This document shows positions 36,146-48,500 of a stretch of DNA of 64,000 nucleotides, piece after piece. Numbering within the stretch: position 1 is the first letter of the stretch; every line of letters begins with the position of its first letter. The DNA comes from Todiramphus chloris collaris (lineage: Eukaryota; Chordata; Aves; Coraciiformes; Alcedinidae), in assembly GCA_025345505.1 (NCBI GenBank), contig JANVCC010000130.1, forward strand, positions 7,589,745-7,653,744, read 5' to 3'. The notes below the pieces were generated by a model. It did not search any database. It saw only the letters and a program-made list of their open reading frames with translations, and was not told the origin of the DNA. The position numbers were made by a program, and so were the translations under genes.

Positions 36146-38841
36146 TCCACATGCAATTTCCATCTGTAGAGAAATTCTTTCCTGGGGTTACCATTTGACA
36201 TACAACTCTTTTGACGAGAGTGCCAGTGATAAAGTGGTGCCACCTTAGCTGCTGAAATGTTCAGTCATGGCCTACAAGAACATAGCATTGCTAAGTGACA
36301 AATAAGGCATGTTTTGTGTTCCACTTTTTGGTGGGGCAGGGGGTTGTCATCCTTCTGGATCCTTGACTGCTGGAAAGATCTTAAAAAGTCAATTATTATG
36401 CCAGTGGCAGCAATACCACTCCATTGCAACAGAGTTATGGAACACTGATGATACCCTGATGCCTGTGTTTCATCTTCCCAGGCATACTCTTCTCTTGCTT
36501 TAAAACAAAGGTGTGATTCTTAATTACATTTATGATCAGAAATAGGATTTCACAGACTAAAAAAGAATACATAAGGTGGCAGAAATATTCCTCTAATTAT
36601 TACGAGCTGAGATGCACACCTGTGGTGATTGGTTCCATCCAATCTCACCCTAATTAAATATCCCAACAGGGTGGCCATTGCTGGAGGGACCCTGTGGTGT
36701 CCCAACCAACTCCTTCATTACCAACGAGCTAAAGAAGGACTAGCCGTAAGATCAAAGGCCTGTGGTTCACATGGATCACTAGATGGCTATTGATTTAGGA
36801 TGTTATGTGACTTTAGGGCAGACCATTCTCCATGTCCCTCTGACAGATTTGAAAGGAAAGTTTACATGCTGAAATTTTTACTTTCTTCTCCTTTACGCTG
36901 GTGTAATGCACAGTAGGACCTGAGCACTTTGCATAATCCAATATACTGCAGGCTGGCATACAGGTAAAATTGGAGAGGTTAAGAGTGATATCAGCTTTTG
37001 TGTCTATTGCCTTGCCTTGTTTAAGATTTGTGCTATTAATAGAGTCAAAATGAGGCTTCAGCTGCATTAGTATGAACCTTCAGAAGCACTAGTAAGGACA
37101 GAAAACCAGCTGTATATCAGGATTCAGTTCTATTTCCTATGAAACCATGCAAGCACTGTTACACCTCTTAGAGACGTTCCTACCGAATGCTATCATATTC
37201 TGCCCCTCTTAGATTAGCACCTTAGTAAATATTGTTTGTATTTGGAACAGTGTCAGCACTGTGCAGCCATATAATACTGTGACAAAACCTGCTCCTTCAC
37301 TCACATGCATATTTCCATCCGAAATCAAATCTGAGTAAAGCAAGCAGAGTTTGACCCTAAATTGGAGAGCTTCATAAGCAGAAGCAATATATTAGTCACA
37401 GAAATACGACCTCCAGATCTGTTGGAGATGCTTATTTACGATTTTCCAATGCTTGAATAGATTTTAAAATAAACCGAGAATAAAATACAAGGGAAAAATC
37501 TAACTGCAGCATTATAAAGTTGTGCAATACTGCACTCCAGATTTGTTTTCTTCACAACTCTGTAGAACTGTGGGCAATTTGTAACTACCTAAATGCCTAA
37601 TTTATTTCTTTTACTTCTTCTCAAACAAGCCATACCCCAAAGGAATATCTCAGTGATGTACAGTATTGTGAATTTTAATGTGTTTTTTGAAGGTATTATT
37701 TGACTTTTCAGCTAGCATCAAGGGTGATGATTCATCCATTAGAGATATACACTGGGATTTAAGACAACTGGATTAACTTTTTTTTTATATATATATCACA
37801 TACATCCCTGGGCAAATTAGCGAGTCTATAGCTCTGTCTGCATTTGCACAAAAATAGCATTTTCCTGTCCTATGGGCATGTTGTGAGGGACCTCAAAGTC
37901 TGAAATGTTTCACACATTACTGTAATTGGAAGTCATATAAAAAGTGCAGCAGGCAGATATCCTAAATGTTAAAATGAAGTTTGAACTCTGAAGTAATTTC
38001 TGATTTCTCATTATTGACATCCAGTAGAAGATTAAAATAAAGAGAATATTGCGTCTTTTTTCTTGGTCTCAAGTAATATCTGGATGCATTTTTGTCTTGG
38101 GAGACAACTCACAGCTAATGACATCATTTTCATTTAAGATATCAACCAAAACAAAGGTATTCAAAGTTATTGCTTTTACAGAAATCATACCGTATTAAAA
38201 AAAAACATAACAAAGATACTCAAAATTGAGCTTATCAGCAAATATGGCTCAGTATAACTTCACTGAAATAGCTAGAACTAGACCAAGTTGGACTACCTGA
38301 CAGTATGTTCTAGTGCCTCTACTCGCAGCGACTGAAATCTTAGCTCACCTTTGCAAAATACATAATTTTATTTCTTAGCTTCTGTTTGATTAATCACAGG
38401 TGAATGACAAACTGAGGAGGACTAATGTAAAACTAGACTGGTATGGTATCAAGCAATGAACATGACAACTCTTTTTCCCTTGAGAAAATTAAACAACCAG
38501 AATAGGAGTGGTTAAAAAGAAGTTACATTAACTTAAAAAAATTCCACCATTTTCTGGTAAAGCTACATAACAGCATAGTCAGTTGTCCACTGAATTGCAG
38601 AAGACAAGACAGAAATTGCTTTAAATTATTTATGGTTATCCAATAGGCCAGTGCAGAATTTTTCTGTCCTGTAATTTTTTACAGATTTGCCAAGATATGA
38701 ATGCTAAATAGCTCCAGTTAACGATTCCCTCGCTTGCCACTGGAATATGATGCCACATCCAACACCTTTCATAGTTTCAAGTGCTTTTGTTACTGTTTTT
38801 CTTTCATTTTCCTACCTCATTTTTCCTACATACATTCTTCT

Positions 38842-38890
38842 AGGAGGAAAGGAAAGGAAAAGGAAAAGGAAAAGGAAAAAGAAAAGGAAA
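38842..38890. repeat. Polypurine (GGAAA)n tract
   Basis: About 49 bp of GGAAA/GGAAAA units, pure purine from 38843. A smaller relative of the tract 900 bp to the right. Confidence 0.9.
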
Positions 38891-39753
38891 TCATCTAATT
38901 GTCAGTATCTGCATTTGCAGAATCTGCAGACAATAGGAGTCTTTATCCTCCAGTACTTTTTCCTGAATGCATTTACTGTTAATACTCCATTTTAGTCTTT
39001 CCATTCCTTTAGTCACGTTTTGCCACACTTGACTGCCTTCTTCCCAGTTTTGCTGCATTTCTGTTGCAGCCTGTATGTTTTCCTGCCAGCTCTGTGCTGA
39101 CCGCAATACAGCAATCACGTCCCAACAGCATTATGACGAGATCGTGTCAGATCAGAGTCATGCAGTAGTCACATCAGATATTTCACACTCTTCTTATATG
39201 ATTACCTATGACGCATTGTAGCCGAGGCACAGGATTATATTAAGAAAAACACCTAAGGACTTTTAGAGGAAATATAAGGAGCTGAAGAAAATTAATTTTT
39301 TTAATAAAAGGGAAGGGTCTCTTCAACAAGACAGAGGAAAAAACAAAACCAAAACCTCTGCTAGTGATATTGCAAGCCACTGAAGATTGACTGATTCAGA
39401 CTTACAAGCAACCAATAATTACCTCTCGGATGTCAGTCTTGATGAAAGCAGTTTCAGTCCTTCCCTCTTCAGCCTGCAGTCCTGTGGCCATCGCCAGCTT
39501 GGCGGAGCCTGGAAATGGTGTAATTGGGCAGTGTGAGGGAAACAAGGCAGATGTGGACCTACACTTTGGGTACCATAAGAGCTGGTGCATTTGAACCAAA
39601 GAGTACTGACTGCTTTTGGGCTCACTTTCTAATCTGCGAGAGATCAAAAAGGTTGGGCACATTTCAAGCATATTTCCCTGAAACAGGGAAAGAAGTGGTT
39701 TATGGCTTAAGGTAATGGATTGATTTGCCTAAATTCTAATGTTTAACACAAAA

Positions 39754-40027
39754 TGGGGGGAAAGGGAAAAAAAAGAAAAAAAAAAAGGAAAAAAGGAGGA
39801 AAAAAGATAAAAAGAAAAGAAAAAAGGAAAAGGAAAGGGAAAGGGAAAAGGAAATGGAAAAGGAAAAAAGGAAAAGACAAAAGGAAAAGGAAAGAGAAAG
39901 GGAAAAGGAAAGGGAAAAGGAAAAAATGAAAAAAGGAAAAGGAAAAGGAAGAAAAAGAAAATAAAAAGAAATTTAAAAAATACAAAGAAAGTAAAAGGGA
40001 AAAAAAAAAAAAGAAAGGAAAAAAGAG
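39754..40027. repeat. Long polypurine (GGAAA)n-derived tract
   Basis: About 270 bp that is more than 95% purine on the plus strand: AAAGG, GGAAA and GAAAA units with only scattered T or C interruptions. The long minus-strand open frame here, almost all Phe/Leu/Ser, is a composition artefact. Mirror-like purine runs of this length can adopt triplex (H-DNA) forms. Confidence 0.93.
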
Positions 40028-42837
40028 CTTTATTTGACCTATCCTTAATATTTTTTTTCCCAATGGATTTATAATGTTTAGTTTAAAAAAGATTCCATAG
40101 CCTTCTATAGACTGAACACAGAAATAAATATAATTTTCCTAGAGTAGTTCAACCAGCACATCCTTAAAGACCTGATTTCTCTGTTTTGCTTGTTCACAAA
40201 CATATATAAACATAAAAATAAAACAAAGACATAATAAAAACTGCACACAGGAGTATATATAGCAAGAGGGAAGAGTAAACCATGTTGATTGGACAATATG
40301 GAGAGACTGAAGAGTGTTTCCATACTTTTCATATCTGTAATCATGTGGAGGAACCTTTCGAACATGGAAAATAACCTGTCTTTTAGATTTTGTTCCAGAG
40401 TTTGTCATTACAGAACAGGTTCCTAAATATCAAGTAAAAACAGGCTAAAATAAAAAAGGCTACTTCATGGTATCCATTCAAGAATTTTGCTTATTACAGT
40501 GAGAATAGGCTGCCATGCCCTTGCATAAAAATATTACCTAAGCCAGGGAGAAAGAGTGTTGGTAGACATAGTAGTTAATACACCATCTATTGTTCTGATA
40601 CTCACCAAGCACCCCATAGAAATTAAGTGCATTTCTACAAAGCCATCACCATTTCTTTTTCCATTGAGCTGCAGTAGTGCTAACTGGTGCGTTAGGGTGG
40701 GAATTGATTATGCATCTTAGAAGGTGAACTGGTTTGTACCCATACATAAAATGAGTTCTTTTTCAGAATGATATAAGGGGATTTAACTTTGCTGAGTCAA
40801 ATATCAGTAAAATAAATAGACGCAGAGAGTCGAATGTATTAAAGGTACTGTGTCACTGTAACAAAACCATATTGCTAAATGCGTCTTGGGGTAGGGTTTG
40901 AGGCTTCAAATGCATAAATCTTAGCTTGTTTATTCCCATGGCAATAGGAACTATAACAAATCTTTTAAAACTGTCATTAAAGATAGAAAAAATAAGGAGG
41001 GGGGGTTTGGTGGTGGTGGAGAGTACAAATACTTTGAATTCAGAAAAGTAAGGCTTTCATTTTACAAAACTCTAGTTTCCATTCACTGTTAAAAATCTAT
41101 ATGAGGAAAACACCCTGGTTTAACAGGCTTAAAGAGACAATAAGAAAGAAAATTTATTGATATTTTTATTATAGGGAAGAGAGTTATTCCCTTCACTGAG
41201 ATGGGCTGAAACTGCTACTGGAGCTGTTGTCAGAGACCTGTCCTTCCCTGGAGAGACAGGCAATATTAACAAGGGACAAAGACAGCACAAGAGCTGCAGG
41301 GGAAGGGAACTCAGCCTCTCACTCTGGTGTTGGCTCTGAATAGCAAGTTCATTGCTAGAAAAACTCCAGCACAGCGTATTATCTGTTGGTCACACAGAAA
41401 CATGGAAACTGCAGCAGTGCCCTGCTGTCTCTAACACAGCTTTTTGGAAGCTGTCTATTACCAGCACCACACCAGCTCTCCAAAGGACATAACTTTAACA
41501 TCTTAAGCAGGCTCTTCTTAAACAGGAAGGGAAACATATGTGAAAAAGGAAGGAACAAGGAAGGGAAGGAAAAGCGTGAATCAGGGGCTGCAATGGTCTC
41601 ATTCCAGGTGTTGTTCAGGATTCAGCCAATGCAAGGGGAGGTGTGAGGGCACCTGGATTCCTCCTTCTGGACCAGTCCTCTCTGTACAACTTTCATGTTG
41701 ATCATAAATGCCCAGTGCAGAGGAGCCGTGGTGAACTGACTGAAGGGGATGGGGCAAATGACTGCAACGATGCCAGGCTGTGCTCCCACCTTCTACCTAC
41801 CTTTCTTCAGTCTGAGTCAATTTAAACACCCTTGCAGCTAATTCACAAAGTTAGGGGCACCAGAGAGGCCCAATAGCCCATCCACTTGTGGTTTTGCTCA
41901 TCAGCAATGCTTAATATACAGTGCATGAATTTTGTTCCATTAAATCTAGGCTCACACTTTTCTTCTTTACTGAACATGATTTCAGCATAGTCCTTGGGGC
42001 TTATCACTGGGTCTTTTTTTCTTGAAAAGACTGTCATTTTATCTCTAAATTTTACTGACCTTTGCAAATTATTTTATGTAACAGGCTGAGCTGTAGACTG
42101 GTCACCTTGAACTATTTAGAGCATAGGCCTTGGCACAGCAGGATCTAATTTTTCTTATTTGCAAGGACATTACTTATCTTCTTTAAGGAATGGAAGTCTG
42201 TATAGTGGTCATTAAAGATATTAGAATGCTTTTTATGAGATTAAATGTATCAGCCCCATTGTCCTATCTAAACAATATGAAATTGTATAATTCAAGACCT
42301 TTTACTTGACATACATTCTCAAGGGGAACTAGTGTAAAACAATTCAGACATGTCTGACGTGTCTGACAGGCTGCTGGGGAAAATGTGCTGCGCTTAAAAA
42401 TTCTGGTGTCTTCTGTGACAAAGCCTACATTTTGCAAATTTGGTGCAAGGACTGAAAAACTGATAGAAGATGGCATTTGTGTCAGGGACGTGTTGTTTTG
42501 GTCCTCATGAAGTAAGCATATGAAAAGCCATCATGCACATTTAATAAAGATGAGTTTGATTTTAACAGCAGACTTTCCTAAAGGTCACTTTTGCTATGGA
42601 TGGGCATCTGCTACTGTGAGCTGCAAGAGGTCTAGGCACCCAAATGGAAATCAGGGGTCTGCCTTCCTCTGATCCCAGCAGCCGTGTTGTTCAAATCAGC
42701 ACTACAGAGGATGGAGTTGTTTAAGTACACCATGGAGAAAAATCTCAGACAGATATACTGTAACCCAGCGCTGTGCTAGATAAGGAACGGGATCGCAGGA
42801 GGGATTGGGGATTTAGGGCAGTCCAGCCAAGTAGACT
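40028..42837. other. Intergenic stretch, nothing recognised
   Basis: AT-rich, with short G-runs near 40998. No gene, RNA or repeat family recognised. Confidence 0.5.
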
Positions 42838-42899
42838 GGGAGCAAAGAATGTGATACTGTAAGGGAGCAAAGAATTTCATACTGTAAGTGAGCAAAGAG
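42838..42899. repeat. 25-bp tandem repeat, about 2.5 copies
   Basis: GGGAGCAAAGAATGTGATAC-type unit (25 bp, ending TGTAA) at 42838-42862 and 42863-42887, then a 12-bp partial copy. The two full units differ at two positions. Confidence 0.9.
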
Positions 42900-43405
42900 C
42901 TAATCAGGTTGGGAGATCAGGAGCTGAGATCCACTGTGATTTAGTGTAGGAGGAGATTGGGTCTGGGATGAAGTGGAAAAGGTGGGCAAGGATGGTGAGA
43001 AGCCAGAGGAGATGCAGCAGGTTAGCTTACGTCTGGAGTATATAACTACCTGATTATTTGTCACCTCACTTGAGGAACAAATCCTTGGTTCATTTTTCTC
43101 ATCAGTGCCCATCAGCAATCCTCTTCTAGGAGTGCTTTACTCAGAGGGCAACTATCCATGACTGGTAGTGGTAGTCTGTTATGTCAGCTTGCAGAAATCT
43201 GTGGTAATTCTGAAGTTCTCAGTCTGCTGAGGAAAATAAGGTATAGTGATCTTTCCAGCTTGCTTTCATTTTTTCTATTTCTGTTTAAAAAAATAAATAA
43301 TTTGTTAAGAAAAATTACTGAAATTGCTAAGCCAAGCAATTGAAACAGGAAATAGCAGAATCAAATAAATTATGTTTATTCTGTTTAATTATTTTTTCTT
43401 AATGT

Positions 43406-43515
43406 GATATTGGGAGCTTATCTTCCCCTCTTATCCTGATAAGTAATTAGCCCAAACTCATTTAGAGCAAAAAATATGCTAAAACAATGTAAATATTTCT
43501 TCCAGTATGCCTTTT
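43406..43515 (+). repeat. Imperfect direct repeat, left copy
   Basis: ATATTGGGAGCTTATCTTCC, then TTAGCCCAAACTCATTTAGA and ATTTCTTCCAGTATG. Similar in order and spacing to 45462-45580. I cannot name the family. Confidence 0.7.
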
Positions 43516-44049
43516 TTTTTTCATGTCTTTGCTACACAGGCTCATTTTGTGCTCTCTGTGAGTTAGTACAGTGGAAAAACAAGAATGCAACTATGCAGTC
43601 ATCCTGATTTATCTGTTTTGTACATTGTGTCTGCTGCCCTCGCATTTAATCTCGGTTGTTTCTAGGCTGTGTGCTCTGGTCACGGACTGTCTTTCCACCC
43701 CTGCATGATATCTAGAATATTTTGAAAGTGACTTATAGAACAATAATGCCAAGGTAATTTTCCCAAATATCTACAAAATATAAAGGACCCTTTGCTCACA
43801 CAGGGGAGTAGCCTAACACTGCCTAAGAGGAAAATGAAAAGCTAATCATATTTTTCAAAGGAAAATAGGGGCCCATGTTTGTGTCTTGGCTCACATTCCC
43901 TCTCTTCAAAACAAGCCTTAATGTTCTAGCTTATGTGAGCTATGGCTGAACCTGCCAGATCAGCCTAGAGAGACAAGGTCTCATATCAAAAGTCATTGTT
44001 TTCACAGAGATGAAATTTATCCAATATTAATCCAAGAAAATTACTGAAA

Positions 44050-44500
44050 TTGTTGAAGAGTTGTAGCTGTTCCTAAGGCTTGCAGCTGCTCCACCCAACC
44101 AATAGTCTGCACAAGAGCAGCACAATCCAAAGAAGAAACAATTTATTAGCAGATAATAACAAAAAGTGTACATCACCTCGTTGTTCACTGCCACGAGGGC
44201 TCTCAGCACAAAGACAGCTGTCATGGCCATGGGATCAGGGCACAAGAGCTGGCAGGGCAGGTGTGTTGGATACACTTGGCCCCTCCTTAACCAAACTTGC
44301 AGTCATTTGGTACAGGTTTCAAAGGAGGTAAAGGCTTGAGCCATAGCTGGGCCAAGAAATCATGTAGGAAACCCACAGGGAAGCAGAGTAACCCAGAGAG
44401 CATCTATGCTTGTGACCTTGGATCACTGATCATGCAATTAACACATGAATAGCAGATGGTTTTTCCAAGACTTATTTATAAGGGAACAAAGAAAGTGGTG
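44050..44500 (-). mobile_element. LTR-like segment (minus strand), tentative
   Basis: On the minus strand a TATA-like TATAAATAAG (44480-44471) is followed about 330 bp downstream by AATAAA (44147-44142) and a U5-like tail. The sequence is more GC-rich than its surroundings and has the feel of a bird ERV LTR, but I cannot fix its ends or assign a family. It could equally be unique sequence with chance signals. Its U3 could extend rightwards through the tandem duplication at 44941. Confidence 0.3.
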
Positions 44501-44940
44501 GGTACAAGGAGCCTCATGTATACCTTTCCCATTGTATGCAATTTGACTATGAGCCAACCACCTTATCCTATGGCAGCCTAAGTGAGCTCAGTGAGCCTTT
44601 GAGCTCTCCTTGCTAGGCAGCACGGCTGCATAGCGGTCATCTCAGCTTGAGCTGGGGCACCTCTCAAGGTTGTTCCTCAAGTCAGAGACATTTTACCAAC
44701 AACAGATCATTGGATGAGCCCAATTTGAGTTCTCCCGGACGTGCAACTGGACTTAGTGCCAGACAACTCTCCTCTTGAGCAGGGAGGCCTCTGAAGGTTT
44801 GGGATTCCTTACCTGAGACTAAGAGATCCTCCCTTACCCAAGGCACCCAAGAGACTCCTTATTTGCAACAGATCCTCACTAAGTGACTGATATCACACTG
44901 AATTAATACTAATTAAATCCATGTAACTGATTCCATTAGA

Positions 44941-45240
44941 CATAAACTGTTGTCCAAGTCTGGGACTAAGTCTGCATCCAGCCTCACCTAGATTCCTCTG
45001 TGAGATGGAGTTTAGAAACCAAGTAGATCCTTTCTGAACCTCATAACTCAATAGAAGGGTTTTTTTATGCTTTGTATCTTTTCTGTTAGGCATAAAGCAT
45101 TGTCCAAGACCGAGACAGATTGGACCTAGCTGCAACTAAGCTCCATCAGGAGTTTAGAAAGCAAAGGAGTCCACTATGAACTTCATGACTCAACGGGAGG
45201 GTCCCTTTTGATTCCCTAGTCTCCATGTAGATCTTTCTAA
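44941..45240. repeat. 150-bp imperfect tandem duplication
   Basis: Unit 1 starts CATAAACTGTTGTCCAAGTC (44941), unit 2 CATAAAGCATTGTCCAAGAC (45091). Both then share, in order, 'GGAGTTTAGAAA', 'ACCTCATAACTCAA' / 'ACTTCATGACTCAA' and 'AGGGTT' / 'AGGGTC'. The period is 150 bp with substantial divergence. Confidence 0.8.
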
Positions 45241-45461
45241 ATCTATTCTAACTTTATTTTCCTTCGTGTTTTTCTTCAATGTAGTTAGTGACAGAGTGAA
45301 CCTTTCCATCAAACTTCATTAAATTGCACTTTCACAAATTCACATAAAAATCACTTTTGCAAATAACTTTGACAGTGATTCATTAAGTGGCCTAAATCAC
45401 TCCCACTGCAGCAGGGCAGGGCAGGGCAGCCCACCACTTGTTGAATTTTGTCCCCGGTCAA

Positions 45462-45580
45462 TACTGGGAGCTTATCTCCATTCTCTTATTGCCACCTAGC
45501 CTGTTAGGGAATTAACCCAACCCCATTTACAGCAGAGAATATTCTAATACAGTGTAAGTATGTCTTCCAGTCTATAATTG
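45462..45580 (+). repeat. Imperfect direct repeat, right copy
   Basis: ATACTGGGAGCTTATCTCCA, then TTAACCCAACCCCATTTACA and GTATGTCTTCCAGTCTA, matching 43406-43515 with small indels. Similarity may continue weakly to about 45740 (GTATTGTACATTGTACACG versus GTTTTGTACATTGTGTCTG). Confidence 0.7.
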
Positions 45581-48500
45581 AATGCTTTAATTATAACAAG
45601 ACTGAATGTCATGACGTAGGTATTGCTTTGTCATGGCTGTTTTCTGGGACCCATGGCCTTCATTTGGTGCTTCCACTGCATAAAGGCACAACATTTTAAG
45701 GCATGAACTCACCCGAGGAACTGCTGTATTGTACATTGTACACGCAACAAATACAATGCATGCTTATATTACCGGTGAGGCAAGCGTGAGCTATGGTTTA
45801 CACCCCCTTACTGCTGTCAGCCTTACAACCAGCAAGTGACATTCGAGTTAAGGTTTTGATTCCAGAAAATAAGCCTGTTCTTTGGTGAACCCCCATTCAG
45901 AAAAGTGTTTAAAGGCACACCAAACTTATCTTCAGTAGGTGCTCAAAAAAAACAAAGCACATATTTAAGAGCCTCTCCTGAATAAGGCTCTTTACTTCTA
46001 CTGCTATATAAATACACATGGGCTTTGGTGGACAGACTCACTTTTTTTTTTTAATATAAATATGTTGTTTAACTCAGAGACCAAGAACAATCTCATTTTG
46101 GAAGTGAGGTTAAACCTCTGTGAAAAGAGTGAGTAAATTTTCATTATGAATACATGTAAGAAACACTGATGCTCCTTTATGGAGGCAGATATCTAAAATA
46201 GCAGCAGTCTGTACCCAAAACACAGACACACGCTGCTGCTCAGGGCATAAGAATATATATAGCACAAAGAAGGTGGGGGGAAAAAAAAATCACCAGATAC
46301 CATTGAGGAATCTGGAATATGTGTGGGTCTATTTTATGAGAAAAGCAGAAGAAAGCTGAGAACAGACTGCAGAGTTTTACACTTTCAAAAAAACCAGAGA
46401 AATAGTAGTTTTGTTTTAAAACTTGACTAAGAAAATGTCTGGGAATTGTAGCAGAGATAATATATCCTGAATGTATTCAGCATTAAGAAGAATACCCTCT
46501 TACATCAACGGCATCATCTCAGAAAGCACACTCAGATCTAAGCTCAAACTTAACAAGCTAAAGCTGAAACAACTTGTTACATCATGCAAATAAAAAAAAA
46601 AAAAAGACTACTTATTTTATAGATGTTAACAACCTTGCAGATCAATACCAGATTGCACACCCAAATATTTATAGTTAAACAGCAGAACTGCAACACAGTT
46701 TGAGTAAAGATCTCTCATTCTGTCTAGGTAATAAAAATTAAAATCATCATTGCTTGTGATGCCAGTAGGCTCCAGATACCTTTGAAGATACATGAAAGGC
46801 AAAACTCCTTTAATCAGGAATTGTGTAATTTCCACTGTTGCATGACTACCTGATTCCCACACCTGCCAACTCTTCTTGGCATGGACTTTCTCCCCAGTAT
46901 ATCATGACTGCAGCGATCACATGGCAGTGCCTTGGCAACAGGCCTCCAGCTCCTTGAAACATTTGGCAGAGTGTTTTAGTCTGGATGTCACCTACTCTCT
47001 GCATCTCTGGGGCAAGAGCTTTATTTTCCTACCATTCAGTAAGGTTCACAACTATTACGTCCAGTGGCAGCTAATAAAACAAGCTAGCGAACTCAAGTTT
47101 TGCTTCATCAGGAAAACAAAGCAATTATGGGAATATATTCTCAATTCTCTAGTAGCCCTTATGTAATTCTTACTGTCTTCTTCCTATAGCAAGGCTGGGA
47201 TATCCAGTGAAGGCTAGCGTCTTCCATTCCTCTCTGTCATTAGCTGCTCTTTCTAGTGGACACCGTTGAGTTTAATCACAGTCATTCCTGCTAAGTGGGT
47301 CTTCCTAAGTTAGATCTCTAATGAGCATTCTCTTCTTCACACACTTATCTCCACTGGATCATTTTGTGGGGGTTTCTCAGGGGTTGTCTTTCAGAGAACA
47401 CACGCCAAATACATCCTGGGCTCCTTGCTGACTGGTGAAAAATGAGCTGGTGGGCTGTTCAACTATATGCTGAGGATAGAGCCCAATGTTCAGACTTTTT
47501 CATAGGTACTTTTTCTTTCAAGACATCTGGTTTTCTAGTACCTTTGATGTCTCTACTTTCCAGGGTATATTTTAGCACTTACTATTACATGTAAATGATA
47601 ATTTTAAAAATCCTGTTTTCATTCTGGGACTGAATATCTTGAATTTCCATATGCTGAAGTGAGTGTGAATGACTCTCCTATCCTTGCTGTCAGTTCCTTT
47701 CTAATTACTCAGAACTGGGATATGGACAGGACAGGCTAGCTGTTCTACTCTCCCAGAATTTGTGTTTTCTAGCATGACTTTGTTGCTTGGTATTAAGCTT
47801 TCATGGATGTTTGCTTTGCTAGCTGATTTTGAATCCTCTTTGGCTGACTTTTTTTTTCCTAGGTTATCTATCTTTTTTTCAGGTCTATGTCTCTGTAACA
47901 CAATGCCACTAGCATAATTTATGCATCCTAGATATGTGTAATCTACCCAGTGGTATGCTGCTACTTGTGCTGCCTACACAGTAGCTATGTATGAAAGCGA
48001 GCTTACCCTTGTTTTACACCAATGTTCAAAGTAAGACAGTCTTATTATTGCTTCAATTTACTTCTAGATGCAACCACCCATCCTTCTCTGCAAGGCTGTG
48101 ACGATGGAGGGCCAGCTGAGTGATGTAGTTCCACAAGGCATTCCCAATGTCGCTGTCAAGTAACCTTAAAAAAATTCTATGAAACTGGTGATAAGCAAAG
48201 ACTGTCATTGCATGTGTTCTTTCAGAATGCTCTTTTGTGTGAATATACAGTTTTCTGGGCCTGAGTCCAGAGGCTGTTCTCCTCCAATTCTGCATTCATC
48301 ATCTGTGTTATCTTATGCAGCATTTCACTACAAATGACCTCCCCTATAGTGTAGGGCAGAAAGACACTTTCCCAGTCTGATTTTTAAATATTTTAACAAC
48401 TCCATGTTCCTCCTCAGCAAAAGTTGTCTTTTTCCCAGATTTTATTCAACAACTTTTGTTTAGATTTTACTCCTGCAGTGAAATTGTGGGCTCTTAACTT

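Larger units (their letters stand above)
29421..38841. other. Upstream flank of TRIM24, no gene recognised
   Basis: AT-rich sequence 5' of TRIM24. A/C-rich tracts at 34316-34366 and 35137-35171, a CA run at 32461-32476, a TTTTGC repeat at 36121-36145 and a TA run at 37786-37796. I looked for exons of AKR1D1, the upstream neighbour in mammals, and recognised none. All open frames are short and without motifs. Confidence 0.5.

Noticed and set aside
39743..40063. 106-codon minus-strand frame rich in Phe/Ser/Leu
   Set aside because: It is simply the complement of the polypurine tract.
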